NCBI GenBank assembly: GCA_020633325.1
Contig: JACKDX010000001.1
Coordinates: 186,001 to 250,000 of the forward strand
Length of the DNA: 64,000 nt
Reading direction: 5' to 3'
Source of the DNA: Myxococcales bacterium
GTDB taxonomy: Bacteria > Myxococcota_A > Polyangia > Polyangiales > GCA-016699535
The notes below the pieces were generated by a model. The model was not told the origin of the DNA, searched no databases, and saw only the letters and a list, made by a program, of their open reading frames with translations. The translations under genes were made by a program, and so were the position numbers. The number at the start of each line of letters is the position of its first letter. Positions within the stretch are counted from its first letter, which is position 1. Positions 7,120 through 15,538 of this stretch are shown in pieces.

Positions 7120-7988
7120 AAAGATTTCGTAATTACCGATGCTTCGACCTTAAAAACCGTTGCGTAGATATCCTGAAGACGATGAATTTCTTGCACAAGC
7201 AGGGAGAACGCAGGAAACTTTTCATCGCGCTCCAAAAGAACGGGCTTCGGCCCAAGACGCCTAAGTGCGTAATCCAAAAGCGCATAGACAGGCTCTATGA
7301 TGGGCTCTGCATGGGTATCGATGATGGGACCATTTTTTTGGGTAAGGTGGCCCGCAACATGAAGCTGGGCCACGCGGTGTTTTGGAATACGGTCAATGTA
7401 GGCATACGGATCAAAGCCATGATTGACGCTGTTAACATACACGTTATTAACATCCAACAGTATCAATGCATCAGCTCTATCGACGACCTGTAAAAGAAAC
7501 TCGACTTCGGACATCGTGGGCGGACTCAAGTTGGCGTAATAGCTGACATTCTCGATAGCGATCGGACATTCTACGGCGTCCCTTAACTCTCGAACGCGGG
7601 CTACAGCGGTGAGTATCGCATCTTCAGTAAAAGGTAACGGCAACAGCTCATGCAATATGCGGCCATTGGCTTCCGTAAAGCATAAGTGCTCGCTATGCCA
7701 AGGCGCGCGAATGTCGCGGGCCAAAAACTGGCGCAGTTGCGCAGTGTACCTGGGATCAAAGCGCTGGCTATTTCCGAGCCCCAAGGTCAAGCCATGGGTC
7801 AAAAGGGGCCAACGCGCGAGCGCGTGCTCCAAGATGTTGGCGTAGCGTCCACCGCGCTCTAGGTAATTCTCCGGATGAATTTCCAGAAACTTCAGGCCAT
7901 CGGGCGGAGCATCAAACAAATCGTTCGCTAGCGGATAGCGAAGCCCCAGCCCTATCCCGTTAAGGCGTTCGTTTCGAGGAGCCGCCAT
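7116..7988 (-). CDS. bufB: MNIO-family (DUF692) multinuclear iron RiPP-modifying oxidase
   Basis: A 290-residue TIM-barrel enzyme of the DUF692/MNIO family, full length. Metal-binding and catalytic positions are visible: H65 (LTHG), WHSEHL (H98, H101), IENVSYY (E146), LLDVNN (D179), LHVAGH (H210, H214) and DTH (D224, H226). MNIO enzymes hold two or three irons and oxidatively convert precursor cysteines to oxazolone/thioamide, thiooxazole or related copper-binding groups. The neighbours, a Cys-containing exported peptide upstream and a DUF2063 partner downstream, make a bufferin/Hvf-like metal-related peptide the likely product. Start ATG 7988 is reasonable, though the ribosome-binding site is weak. 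Confidence 0.9.
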   Translation of the reverse strand: MAAPRNERLNGIGLGLRYPLANDLFDAPPDGLKFLEIHPENYLERGGRYANILEHALARWPLLTHGLTLGLGNSQRFDPRYTAQLRQFLARDIRAPWHSEHLCFTEANGRILHELLPLPFTEDAILTAVARVRELRDAVECPIAIENVSYYANLSPPTMSEVEFLLQVVDRADALILLDVNNVYVNSVNHGFDPYAYIDRIPKHRVAQLHVAGHLTQKNGPIIDTHAEPIIEPVYALLDYALRRLGPKPVLLERDEKFPAFSLLVQEIHRLQDIYATVFKVEASVITKSL

Positions 7989-8071
7989 AGATTTGCCTGC
8001 GGGTTAAACTGATACATCCGTGCCCGCGCGCGGCGGATACGGATGTACCTGACCGAGCATGATACAAAAAC

Positions 8072-8314
8072 CTACTGAGCTTCTTCAGCTGCCGGCGCCT
8101 CACCCTCGTTCATCGCGCCACAAGAACCAGCTCCGCAGGAGCCTTCTGCTGCGCCTTCTTCCATGGCAGCACCCTGAGCGCCCGGAGCGGGGGTCGCTTC
8201 CGCACCAGTGGTTGTTTCAGTCGATGCGGCGTCGTCAGCACTGTCGCCACAACCAATCCCCGCTAGGCCGAATGCCGCGGTTGCCATCACGATAAGCTTG
8301 TTCTTCATATCCAT
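8072..8314 (-). CDS. Exported Cys-motif RiPP precursor (bufferin/HvfA-like)
   Basis: An 80-residue peptide. Residues 1-22 form a signal peptide ending GLAGIGC, possibly a loose lipobox with C22 as lipidation site (position -3 is Gly, so this is uncertain). A low-complexity Ala/Thr/Glu stretch follows, then the core EGSCGAGSCGAMNEGE with C60 and C65. EGKCGxGKCG-type repeats are the modified core of HvfA-class precursors; here Lys is replaced by Ser in both units. The gene lies just upstream of the MNIO and DUF2063 genes, in the order expected for such clusters. Start 8314 has GGAGG nine bases upstream. The mature peptide would sit in the periplasm or outer membrane, probably binding copper or protecting against it. 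Confidence 0.75.
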   Translation of the reverse strand: MDMKNKLIVMATAAFGLAGIGCGDSADDAASTETTTGAEATPAPGAQGAAMEEGAAEGSCGAGSCGAMNEGEAPAAEEAQ

Positions 8315-8422
8315 GTTTCCTAACCTCCAGTATATGTTTCCAATGTGAGTGACGATCTCCGATCGCCTCGTCCTCATATGCCGGAACATCGTGATCCGTC
8401 GGATGTGGAACGATCGGTGCAG

Positions 8423-8450
8423 ATTAGAACGAAGCGCTGGCAAACATCAA
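8423..8450 (-). promoter_or_regulatory. Probable sigma-70-type promoter of the RiPP cluster
   Basis: On the minus strand TTGATG (8445-8450) and TCTAAT (8423-8428) are separated by 16 bases, a good match to -35/-10 elements, and lie about 110 bases before the precursor start codon. The -35 box lies inside a TGGCAA-N8-TTGCCA dyad (8438-8457), so a repressor or activator bound there would control initiation. It was assigned by eye only. Confidence 0.45.
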
Positions 8451-8457
8451 GTTGCCA
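8438..8457. promoter_or_regulatory. TGGCAA-N8-TTGCCA dyad, candidate operator upstream of the RiPP cluster
   Basis: A perfect 6-base dyad, TGGCAA (8438-8443) and TTGCCA (8452-8457), overlaps the predicted -35 box of the RiPP cluster. The same half-sites recur 70 bases away with a longer spacer (8509-8535). Repeated half-sites in one 230-base intergenic region suggest binding of a dimeric regulator; no cognate regulator gene is adjacent. Confidence 0.35.
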
Positions 8458-8508
8458 TGGACCTTCCTAATTAACCACAGAGCCGCCGTCACATGGACAT
8501 GTCAGATC

Positions 8509-8535
8509 TGGCAAGTTTTTCTACAAAATTTGCCA
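8509..8535 (-). terminator. Hairpin after the amidase gene (TGGCAA ... TTGCCA)
   Basis: TGGCAA (8509-8514) pairs with TTGCCA (8530-8535), and TTTT/AAAA within the spacer extend the helix. The hairpin lies 9 bases beyond the amidase stop codon, where an intrinsic terminator would be expected. There is no clean U-run on the minus strand, so it may instead be a second operator sharing half-sites with 8438-8457. Confidence 0.35.
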
Positions 8536-8543
8536 AAGATGGC

Positions 8544-10040
8544 TTACTTTCGCGCCGCCCTAAGCCGATCTATCATACTGTCGCGTCTGGCGATGGCGGG
8601 TTCTGCACATTTCCAGCCGCCAAACGCGGATTCAAGTTCTTTAGCCACCCCCAAACACAGCCGATCATTACCCCGTTTGGCGATAACCTGGACGGCGACC
8701 GGCAGTCCGTCTTCATCCACACCCACAGGCACGACGGTGGCCGGAAATTCCAAAACGTTAACAATGGCTGTATAGGCCACATCGAGCGGGCGCAGGAGCG
8801 AGAGGTTATGGGGTGGGGCCGTGCGGGTATAGACGGGATAGAGCCAAATCCCTCTTTCACCCAGGGTGCCCTCCAACTCACGTTGCAAGGCGTGCCCCTC
8901 TTCCACAAACGACTGAAGCGGCGCGGCGCGTTTCGGAAGCTTACGGAATGCGCTATCGAGCGCTGCGATACCAAGCGCAGGCGCCGTGTGTTCCGAGCGA
9001 CCGAGCACCAGCTTGAGTGCCTCTCTCCAAAGCTCCAAGGCCTGACCGCCGCCTAGCACTTCCGCATAGCTCGTATGCTGCACCTCTAACATCATGGCGC
9101 TCCAGATCTCGAAGGAATGCCGAAGCTTGGGCTCCTCAAATGGGGCGACCTCTGCACCCCGCGAGCGCAAATATGCTCCGGCCTTTTCGACACCTTGTCG
9201 AACAGTTTTTGAAACGCGCTGACGGCCATTGGACGTGACTTCAAACACGCGCACAGCACTCATGTCGAGCGTTGGAAGCGGCACCGCCTGCGCATGGGTG
9301 ATGCACGATTCGGTAGACATGACCTCAAGCAGTAGCGCAAGATCCCGGACCCGCCTGGCAATGGGGCCACCTGTTAAGTATGAGGATAGTTGAGGATGAA
9401 TGGCTGGGAAATGCCCTGTGTTCGGGACCAGGCCTCCTGTGGGTTTATGGCCCACAGCCCCGCAAAACGCGGCTGGGATCCGTATGGAACCGCCGAGATC
9501 TGAAGCAATGCCAAAAGGGACGCCGCCCGATGCTACGATGGCACCATCGCCTCCACTCGAACCTCCCGATGTGCGGGAGAGATCCCAGGGATTAGATGTG
9601 CACCCATACAAGCGATTGGCGCATTCAATCCACATCCCACCTTCGGGAACATTGGTGACGCCGCACACGATGGCGCCGGACTGCCGGATACGGCGCACAA
9701 TCTCAGCGTCGGTGGCCGGATGCCGGTGCTCCTTACGGTGGACCAGGCCGCCTGTTTGGGGCATTCCTTGGACGGCCCAGAATTCCTTGACCGTGCAGGG
9801 AACCCCTAACAATGCTGGCAACTGCTCCTCTTCCTTAGCAGCCATCACCACGCGCTCGGCGATCTTGGCTTCCTCGCGGGCCAGGGCAAATCTGTCGGCC
9901 ACCACGGCGTTGATCAGCGGATTGACGGCTAAAATCCGCTCGATGTGTGCCTCCAGCACTTCACTAACCGAGTAATTTTTGGCCCGAATCGCATCCGCGA
10001 GTTCAGCTGTGGACAGCTGCAAAAGATGGCCGTTCGACAC
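8544..10040 (-). CDS. Amidase signature family hydrolase
   Basis: A 498-residue amidase-signature enzyme of full length. The Ser-cisSer-Lys catalytic triad is readable: K85 in TVKEFW, S161 in TSGGSSGGDG and nucleophile S185 in SDLGGSIRIP. The wording resembles fatty-acid-amide-hydrolase and aryl-amidase branches more than GatA; no GatB or GatC gene is adjacent, so a role in tRNA-dependent amidation is unlikely. It hydrolyses an unknown carboxamide, probably in the cytoplasm because no signal peptide is seen. It is transcribed alone between tRNA-Gly and the RiPP cluster; a hairpin follows its stop codon. The substrate cannot be predicted. Confidence 0.88.
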   Translation of the reverse strand: MSNGHLLQLSTAELADAIRAKNYSVSEVLEAHIERILAVNPLINAVVADRFALAREEAKIAERVVMAAKEEEQLPALLGVPCTVKEFWAVQGMPQTGGLVHRKEHRHPATDAEIVRRIRQSGAIVCGVTNVPEGGMWIECANRLYGCTSNPWDLSRTSGGSSGGDGAIVASGGVPFGIASDLGGSIRIPAAFCGAVGHKPTGGLVPNTGHFPAIHPQLSSYLTGGPIARRVRDLALLLEVMSTESCITHAQAVPLPTLDMSAVRVFEVTSNGRQRVSKTVRQGVEKAGAYLRSRGAEVAPFEEPKLRHSFEIWSAMMLEVQHTSYAEVLGGGQALELWREALKLVLGRSEHTAPALGIAALDSAFRKLPKRAAPLQSFVEEGHALQRELEGTLGERGIWLYPVYTRTAPPHNLSLLRPLDVAYTAIVNVLEFPATVVPVGVDEDGLPVAVQVIAKRGNDRLCLGVAKELESAFGGWKCAEPAIARRDSMIDRLRAARK

Positions 10041-10116
10041 GCCGCTTACATAGCACGTTTTTCGCGAACGCCGCCCAAGTTTACCCTCTTGGAATTCAAT
10101 CTATCCATCCGAAGGG

Positions 10117-10188
<72 letters not shown>

Positions 10189-10267
10189 GTACGAAGCACC
10201 GTCAGTCGCCCATGCGACCGGATCTGGTATGTCAGTCGACGCCCTATTGTCAAGTCTCCTGGCAGGG

Positions 10268-11797
10268 TCACTCATAACGAAGACCTTCTACCGGAGGCAA
10301 GCGCGATGCCCACCAGCTTGGCAAGAGCGTGGCGGTGGCGCAAATTGTGAGTGCAATGACAACCGTAAGCGCGAATTCTATCCAGCTGGTTCGCACGGGC
10401 AAATGATCGACCAAATACACCTTGGGATCCAACGGAAACTTGTACATGGAGAGATAGGCGCATACGCCGCCCCCAAGTACTAAACCACTGAAAGTTCCCG
10501 CCAATCCGATCATCGCGCCTTGAAGACTGAACATTGCCAGGATGCTTCTCTGCTTCGCGCCCATGGCTTTGAGAATTGCGATTTGGCGTTTTCGTTCCAA
10601 TACGATCATGATCAAAGTTGCCACCACATTAAACGCGGCCACCAAAATGATTGTCGCAATGACCAGACTCAGTGCAACTTTTTGAATTTCCAAAGCCGTA
10701 AACAGATTATGATTTAACTCTCTCCAATCCATGGTGTGATAGGGACCGTGTCCCATCTGCCGTTCAAGTTTTCGTGCGATCTGCGGGGCTTTGTCGAGAT
10801 GATGCAAACGCACTTCCACACCAGTGACCGTGTCGCCTTGGTCAAAAAATTTCTGAGCGGCATACAGATCAATATAGACTAACCGACTGTCGTATTCCTG
10901 AAACCCAGCTTCGAAGATGCCGATGACCTTGAACTTCTGGGTTCTCGGCGTCATGCCGGAGGGCTTCCATATGCTGATATCGAGCCCCGTTAAAGGAGAG
11001 TAGACCGTGACCTCGTCCCCTACGGTCATCCCTAAACTACGCGCTAAGGTATTGCCCACCACAATCCCTGGAAGCGGCCCCGAGGTTTTGGAGCGGTCGA
11101 CCTCTTGCTCCGCATCATCGAGCAGCGCATTCTCCGTTTGAGCGTTCATGGGTAGGGTCGCATCGCTTTTTTTTAGCGATGCCTCCGCATGGGATGGAGT
11201 GGGGACCGTTACTCCCCGCTGTGCCAACGGGACCTTCTTTGGCCTTTCGGCAATAGCCTCTTTTTGGGAAGTCCCTGGGGAATTCCCCTCGATTTCACGT
11301 AGGATTTCATTGAAATCAACTTCCTCCCCATCTTCGGGTCCGATTTCCCGGGCAAATGCTGCGGGTTTGGCGCCCTTTTGCCTGAGCCCGTGAAGGGAGC
11401 CGCGAATCATCTGCTTTGGCAGATCAAGCACCTTTTGCATGCGTTCCGGATCTATGCCTTTGACTAGCACACCAGCCACCCGATCGCCTTTGGCCAGCAT
11501 CATATCGTCAATACGAAACGGAGCTGCGCCGGCCACTTCTTTAAGGCGTTCGGCTTTGGCAATCACCGCTCGGTACTCTTCAAAGTCCAGCCCGTATTTC
11601 AAAAGGAGCACGTGTGCATTCACCCCCAGCACCTTGTTGCGAAACTGCTCCTGAAATCCCGATGTAATGGACATCACCGAAAGGAGAGCGGCCACACCGA
11701 GCGCGACGCCTGTCACAGCAACTGCCGAAATTACGGAAAGCGTGGTGCGCTTTTTGGCCCGTAGGTAGCTATAGCCAAGTTGCCATACATAGTGCAT
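10268..11797 (-). CDS. LolC/LolE-type ABC transporter permease with an unusual insertion
   Basis: A 509-residue permease of the lipoprotein-releasing (LolC/E) or MacB-like class: an N-terminal membrane helix after RAKKRTTLSVISA, a large periplasmic region, and three C-terminal helices containing LERKRQIAILKAMGAKQRSI. The family extracts lipoproteins from the inner membrane for transfer to LolA, driven by the ATPase LolD. Usual length is about 410, and the extra ~100 residues form a hydrophilic insertion at about 136-245, just before PGIVVGNTLARSLG. No lolD lies next to it. The insertion includes a run of eight adenines flanked by an 8-base inverted repeat (11160-11182). The many lipoproteins in this window fit the need for such an exporter. 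Confidence 0.8.
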   Translation of the reverse strand: MHYVWQLGYSYLRAKKRTTLSVISAVAVTGVALGVAALLSVMSITSGFQEQFRNKVLGVNAHVLLLKYGLDFEEYRAVIAKAERLKEVAGAAPFRIDDMMLAKGDRVAGVLVKGIDPERMQKVLDLPKQMIRGSLHGLRQKGAKPAAFAREIGPEDGEEVDFNEILREIEGNSPGTSQKEAIAERPKKVPLAQRGVTVPTPSHAEASLKKSDATLPMNAQTENALLDDAEQEVDRSKTSGPLPGIVVGNTLARSLGMTVGDEVTVYSPLTGLDISIWKPSGMTPRTQKFKVIGIFEAGFQEYDSRLVYIDLYAAQKFFDQGDTVTGVEVRLHHLDKAPQIARKLERQMGHGPYHTMDWRELNHNLFTALEIQKVALSLVIATIILVAAFNVVATLIMIVLERKRQIAILKAMGAKQRSILAMFSLQGAMIGLAGTFSGLVLGGGVCAYLSMYKFPLDPKVYLVDHLPVRTSWIEFALTVVIALTICATATLLPSWWASRLPPVEGLRYE

Positions 11798-11831
11798 CGA
11801 GTTGAAAGACTGCTACCATAGGTTTTGATTC

Positions 11832-12350
11832 ATGACCAAGCCAGCAAACCGTTATTCTTGGCAACCGCTGCGCGCCCTGCATGCTAACCAAGAACGCCTT
11901 GAACAAGACAGGCTCAAAGATACGCAAGCAGATCTGGAGTCAGCCCAGGCGGTCCTCGCGCGGGCGACCGAGGCACACAACCACTGGTTAGCGCGGCGCG
12001 CATACGCGCGGCGGGAGCTTGAGAATAGCCTGCTTGTCAATTGTGGCGGAGCCGAGCTTCAAAACCGGTCTGCTTTCGATGCGCGATGTGTGGCGATGTG
12101 TCATAAACAGTATGAACGACGTCTCAATGCGGAACGCAAAGTCCTCAGCATGACCCGTCGGGTCGAACAGGCGAGCCTAAATTTGCACGGCGCTCACGCG
12201 CAAAGAAAAGCATCAGATATGCATTACGAGAAATGGCTTGTTCAACAACGGCGAGATGTTGCAATCAACGAAGAACTGGAACAGGAAGACCAGTATGCCG
12301 CACGAAGCTTCACTCGATACACGCACGGAACAAAACCGGGACGGGAATAG
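11832..12350 (+). CDS. Coiled-coil protein of unknown function (FliJ/YscO-like shape)
   Basis: A 172-residue, highly charged helical protein with long Arg/Glu/Gln/Ala heptad-like stretches and no membrane segment or signal peptide. Its start (YSWQPLRALHANQERLEQDRLKD) and overall size recall FliJ or YscO stalk proteins of flagellar and type III secretion ATPases, but no such system is in the window, so the likeness may only reflect coiled-coil composition. It is divergent from the LolC/E-like gene (34 bases between starts) and ends 5 bases before the ferritin-like gene, with which it probably forms an operon. Confidence 0.6.
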   Translation: MTKPANRYSWQPLRALHANQERLEQDRLKDTQADLESAQAVLARATEAHNHWLARRAYARRELENSLLVNCGGAELQNRSAFDARCVAMCHKQYERRLNAERKVLSMTRRVEQASLNLHGAHAQRKASDMHYEKWLVQQRRDVAINEELEQEDQYAARSFTRYTHGTKPGRE

Positions 12351-12355
12351 GGAGC

Positions 12356-13168
12356 ATGCTAGAAGTTTCCGCGTACAATTTCGAGGGAGCGTGTTTTGAT
12401 TTGGAGCAACCTAGCGATCGACAAATCGTAGGCTTTATTCTGTCTCAAGCATTGTATGGAGAAGCCACGGGTGTCTACTGCGGCAAGTCGCTTTACTCAG
12501 CTCATTCTCTCGAAGCAGCACGTTTTTATTTAAAACAAGCGCGTCAAGAGCTTGGTCACCTAGAGATCTTTGCCGAGATCTTTCGCACGCTGGAGCTTCA
12601 GCCACAAAAGCCCCATTGGATCATTCGCCTCTTGGCATCTCATAACAACTACTATCCCCTGAAAGTGCTCATGGAGCATGCCATCGGCGAAGGAATGGTT
12701 CTCGATATCTTCAAAGATGTGCTGCTCCAAACGTTGCCTGATGCCGATCCTCGTGTTCCCCAAATCAAACGCAAACTGCGGGTTGTATGCCGAGAAGAAC
12801 AAGAACATGTAGCGTGGGGAGAAAAGGAAACTCGCCGGATGTTACGGGCAATGCCTTGGCTCAAAACGCCGTATTACGGATTGGTCGAGCTGCAACTGCT
12901 TGCGATCGACGCTTTGGCGCATCTCCTTCGCCGCCGCTCGAAAACACATCCTGTCTTAGCGCATTTGCCGCGTTTTGCGGCTCATATTCGCGCGCGTGTA
13001 CGCACTCAAAGTCATAATCTCGGCATTGTGCCCCAAAAAGCCCCGCCCTTCCTAAAGCGTATGGGCGCGATGCTGGCAGGGCTTTTATTGTATGCGCGCA
13101 GTCGCTTTTCACCCAGCCGTTCAATACTGGAGAAGACGTATTTGCGCGAACTGGGCTTTGAGAACTAG
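12356..13168 (+). CDS. Ferritin-like di-iron protein of unknown function
   Basis: A 270-residue, mainly helical protein. Candidate di-iron ligands follow the ferritin-like pattern: E36 (YGEATG), E65xxH68 (QELGHLEIF), E112 (GEGMVL) and E148xxH151 (REEQEHVAWGEKE). The C-terminal 100 residues are basic and contain one hydrophobic stretch (GAMLAGLLLYARS). Such four-helix proteins include hydroxylases (for example MiaE-like), oxygenases and stress proteins; nothing here fixes the substrate. ATG 12356 follows GGGAG and comes 5 bases after the coiled-coil gene stop. It precedes the lytic transglycosylase gene by 22 bases, so these may be one transcript. Confidence 0.7.
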   Translation: MLEVSAYNFEGACFDLEQPSDRQIVGFILSQALYGEATGVYCGKSLYSAHSLEAARFYLKQARQELGHLEIFAEIFRTLELQPQKPHWIIRLLASHNNYYPLKVLMEHAIGEGMVLDIFKDVLLQTLPDADPRVPQIKRKLRVVCREEQEHVAWGEKETRRMLRAMPWLKTPYYGLVELQLLAIDALAHLLRRRSKTHPVLAHLPRFAAHIRARVRTQSHNLGIVPQKAPPFLKRMGAMLAGLLLYARSRFSPSRSILEKTYLRELGFEN

Positions 13169-13190
13169 GGGCTTCAAGAAGTTGCTGTGA

Positions 13191-15530
13191 GTGCTCATCA
13201 ATCCTAGGCTTCGGGCTATGCGGTTCGTCACCCTTGGGTCGATGCTGAGCCTGACGGTCTGCGTCATGGCCGGAGCTTTGCTCTATCTCTGCAGCAATGC
13301 CCGAGCCGAGGAGCGCGTGAGCAAACATGCCGGGGTTTTTGATCCGGCTACGATTTCGCTACCAAGCGCTGACCCAGTGTACCAGGCAAGGCTCGCGCTA
13401 ACTGCGGGTACGCCACAAAGAGCAGCGGCACTCCTCACGGATGTATCGACAGTAAGCGACAATCCATTGGCCCAGGGCCGGTGGTATTGGTTGCTAGCTC
13501 AAGCCGCACTTGCTCAAGGAGAGTGGTCCAAGGCGTCTCATTGGTTTCGCACACTCGCTGACACGCATCACCCGCTCTCCACACACGCACGTTTAGAGTA
13601 CGCCAAAATTCTCATCAATGGTGACCCACTCACGGCTGCGCTCATCGCATCTCAGCTCCGCGGCATACACCCCGGCGGATATGAAGCGAAGGTGCTTGAG
13701 GTCAAAGCCGTGGCGAAGACCGGTGCGATGCAAGAGGCAATCGCCCGCGCCGACGCCCTCCTCAAAGAGATCGCTCCTGCAAGCGCAGGTGCTTCATTTT
13801 TGATGCCTCTATCGGACATGCTAGCGGCCCAAGCAGACCCTGCTCTAAAGAAAGCGGCCCTCAGCTACTATCGACGCGTCGCAAGCCGCATTCCCTTACA
13901 CCCGGTGGGACTCGATGCCATGAAGAAAGCGAACACCTTGCTGCTCGCTTTGCCCCGAGATGAACGGGCGTCGCTTGGCGTCTGGGCGACTCAAGATCGG
14001 CTGGCGCATGGGCAGGCACTGTTTGCTGCTCGAGAGTACGAAAAGGCTGAAACAATGTTTAAGGAGCTTGCCAGTCGGCTGACAGGTCCTGAGCAGTGCG
14101 AGGCTCGTTTCATGCAGGCCAGGTCCATGCTTCAACGAAAGGCGCGCGCCGAGGGAGGTCCGCTGATGGCCCGTGTGTCTCGCGAGTGCAAAAGCTCCAT
14201 GGTGCGTCCCCGGGCGCTCTTTTTGGCCGCTGACGCTTATGCAAACCTTGACGACCACCGTCAGGCACGCATTCTTTACGCCCGGCTCGAACGAGAGTTT
14301 CCCACCCATCGACTTGCAGACGATGCCCGTTATCGAACCGCGCTGTTGCTGCGCGCCGATAAGAAAGAATCACACGCTCAGCAGCTACTCTTGAGCCTTC
14401 CGCGCAGGTATCCAGACGGAGACATGGAACATGAAGCGCGCTTCATGTTGGCCTGGCAAGCATATACCCAAAGGCGTTACCCCTTGGCCAAGAACCACTT
14501 AGAAAAGCTGGTTGTTTTGCCCCGCAAACCGTCAGAGGAAGGTCTCCACGGTCAGGATGAGTATTGGCTCGCGAGAGTGTTCGAACGATTGCACCAATGT
14601 GATGTCGCTATCACACATTATGTGGCCCTTTTCCACCGGTGGCCACTTACGTACTACGCTCAATTGGCTTGGGCCCGCATCTATATGCTGGATCCCCAGC
14701 GGGCCGGCAAGCTCATCGCATCCCTGGCGCCCACGCACGAGCCGCGTCTTCAATTTGCGTGGCGATCTTGGTTGGACACGGACGACTTCGAACGTCTTCT
14801 TGAATGGTATCGCGTGGGAGAGTACGGCCACGTCGCCGAAGAGATCAGCGCCTTTTTTGCTCGCGATCCAGCGCCGGATCGCGAATCGGTCTGGCTGTTT
14901 GCTGCGCTGCTAAACCATGTGGGAAGACATCCACAGGCCATCCAGTTGCTGCGCTCACATATGAAGGACCTCTGGCGCCGTGCTCCAATAGGACAAGAAT
15001 TGGCGAGGTGGAAAGTCGCCTACCCCAGAGCGTATCAGCCCTTGATTGACAAGGAAGCGGCAAAACAGGGTGTGCCGTCCAGTTTGGTTCGAGCCATTGC
15101 GCGAGAAGAAAGCAGCTTCGATCCCGGCGCCGTCTCGGCGGCACGCGCATATGGTCTCATTCAGCTGATTCCGCCAACCGCCAAGACCCATGCCGCGCCA
15201 CTTAACATGCCGTACGATCCGGCGTCGCTGAAGAAACCGGAAATCAATCTTCCTATCGGTATCCATTTTCTGCGCTTCCTTTGGGATAAGTACCATGGAA
15301 AAGTCGCGTTGCTTCCTGCGGCCTATAATGCCGGCGAAGCTGCTGTTGATCGCTGGTTGACTGAGCGCGGCACTCAGCCAATCGACGAATGGATTGAAAA
15401 CATCCCGTACAGTCAAACCCGTCGTTACAGCAGGCGGGTTCTGCAAACCTACGGGATCTATCACTGGTTAGATACCCAGCGCCTTCCTGCGCTTTTTCCG
15501 CCTGCCCATGCGCTCAGCAACGCACACTAA
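13191..15530 (+). CDS. slt: Soluble lytic murein transglycosylase (Slt70-like)
   Basis: A 779-residue exported protein: a hydrophobic signal segment in the first 40 residues, a long alpha-helical TPR-like superhelix, and a C-terminal SLT domain. Key SLT features are the catalytic Glu in AIAREESSFDP (about residue 640), SAARAYGLIQLIPPTA, and the later AAYNAGEAAV and ENIPYSQTRRY segments. It cleaves peptidoglycan glycan strands in the periplasm, releasing 1,6-anhydromuropeptides. The start may be GTG 13191 or ATG 13218, both giving a signal sequence. Its stop codon is 9 bases from the convergent dnaJ stop, so there is no room for separate terminators. Confidence 0.9.
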   Translation: MLINPRLRAMRFVTLGSMLSLTVCVMAGALLYLCSNARAEERVSKHAGVFDPATISLPSADPVYQARLALTAGTPQRAAALLTDVSTVSDNPLAQGRWYWLLAQAALAQGEWSKASHWFRTLADTHHPLSTHARLEYAKILINGDPLTAALIASQLRGIHPGGYEAKVLEVKAVAKTGAMQEAIARADALLKEIAPASAGASFLMPLSDMLAAQADPALKKAALSYYRRVASRIPLHPVGLDAMKKANTLLLALPRDERASLGVWATQDRLAHGQALFAAREYEKAETMFKELASRLTGPEQCEARFMQARSMLQRKARAEGGPLMARVSRECKSSMVRPRALFLAADAYANLDDHRQARILYARLEREFPTHRLADDARYRTALLLRADKKESHAQQLLLSLPRRYPDGDMEHEARFMLAWQAYTQRRYPLAKNHLEKLVVLPRKPSEEGLHGQDEYWLARVFERLHQCDVAITHYVALFHRWPLTYYAQLAWARIYMLDPQRAGKLIASLAPTHEPRLQFAWRSWLDTDDFERLLEWYRVGEYGHVAEEISAFFARDPAPDRESVWLFAALLNHVGRHPQAIQLLRSHMKDLWRRAPIGQELARWKVAYPRAYQPLIDKEAAKQGVPSSLVRAIAREESSFDPGAVSAARAYGLIQLIPPTAKTHAAPLNMPYDPASLKKPEINLPIGIHFLRFLWDKYHGKVALLPAAYNAGEAAVDRWLTERGTQPIDEWIENIPYSQTRRYSRRVLQTYGIYHWLDTQRLPALFPPAHALSNAH

Positions 15531-15538
15531 GCTGGTGA

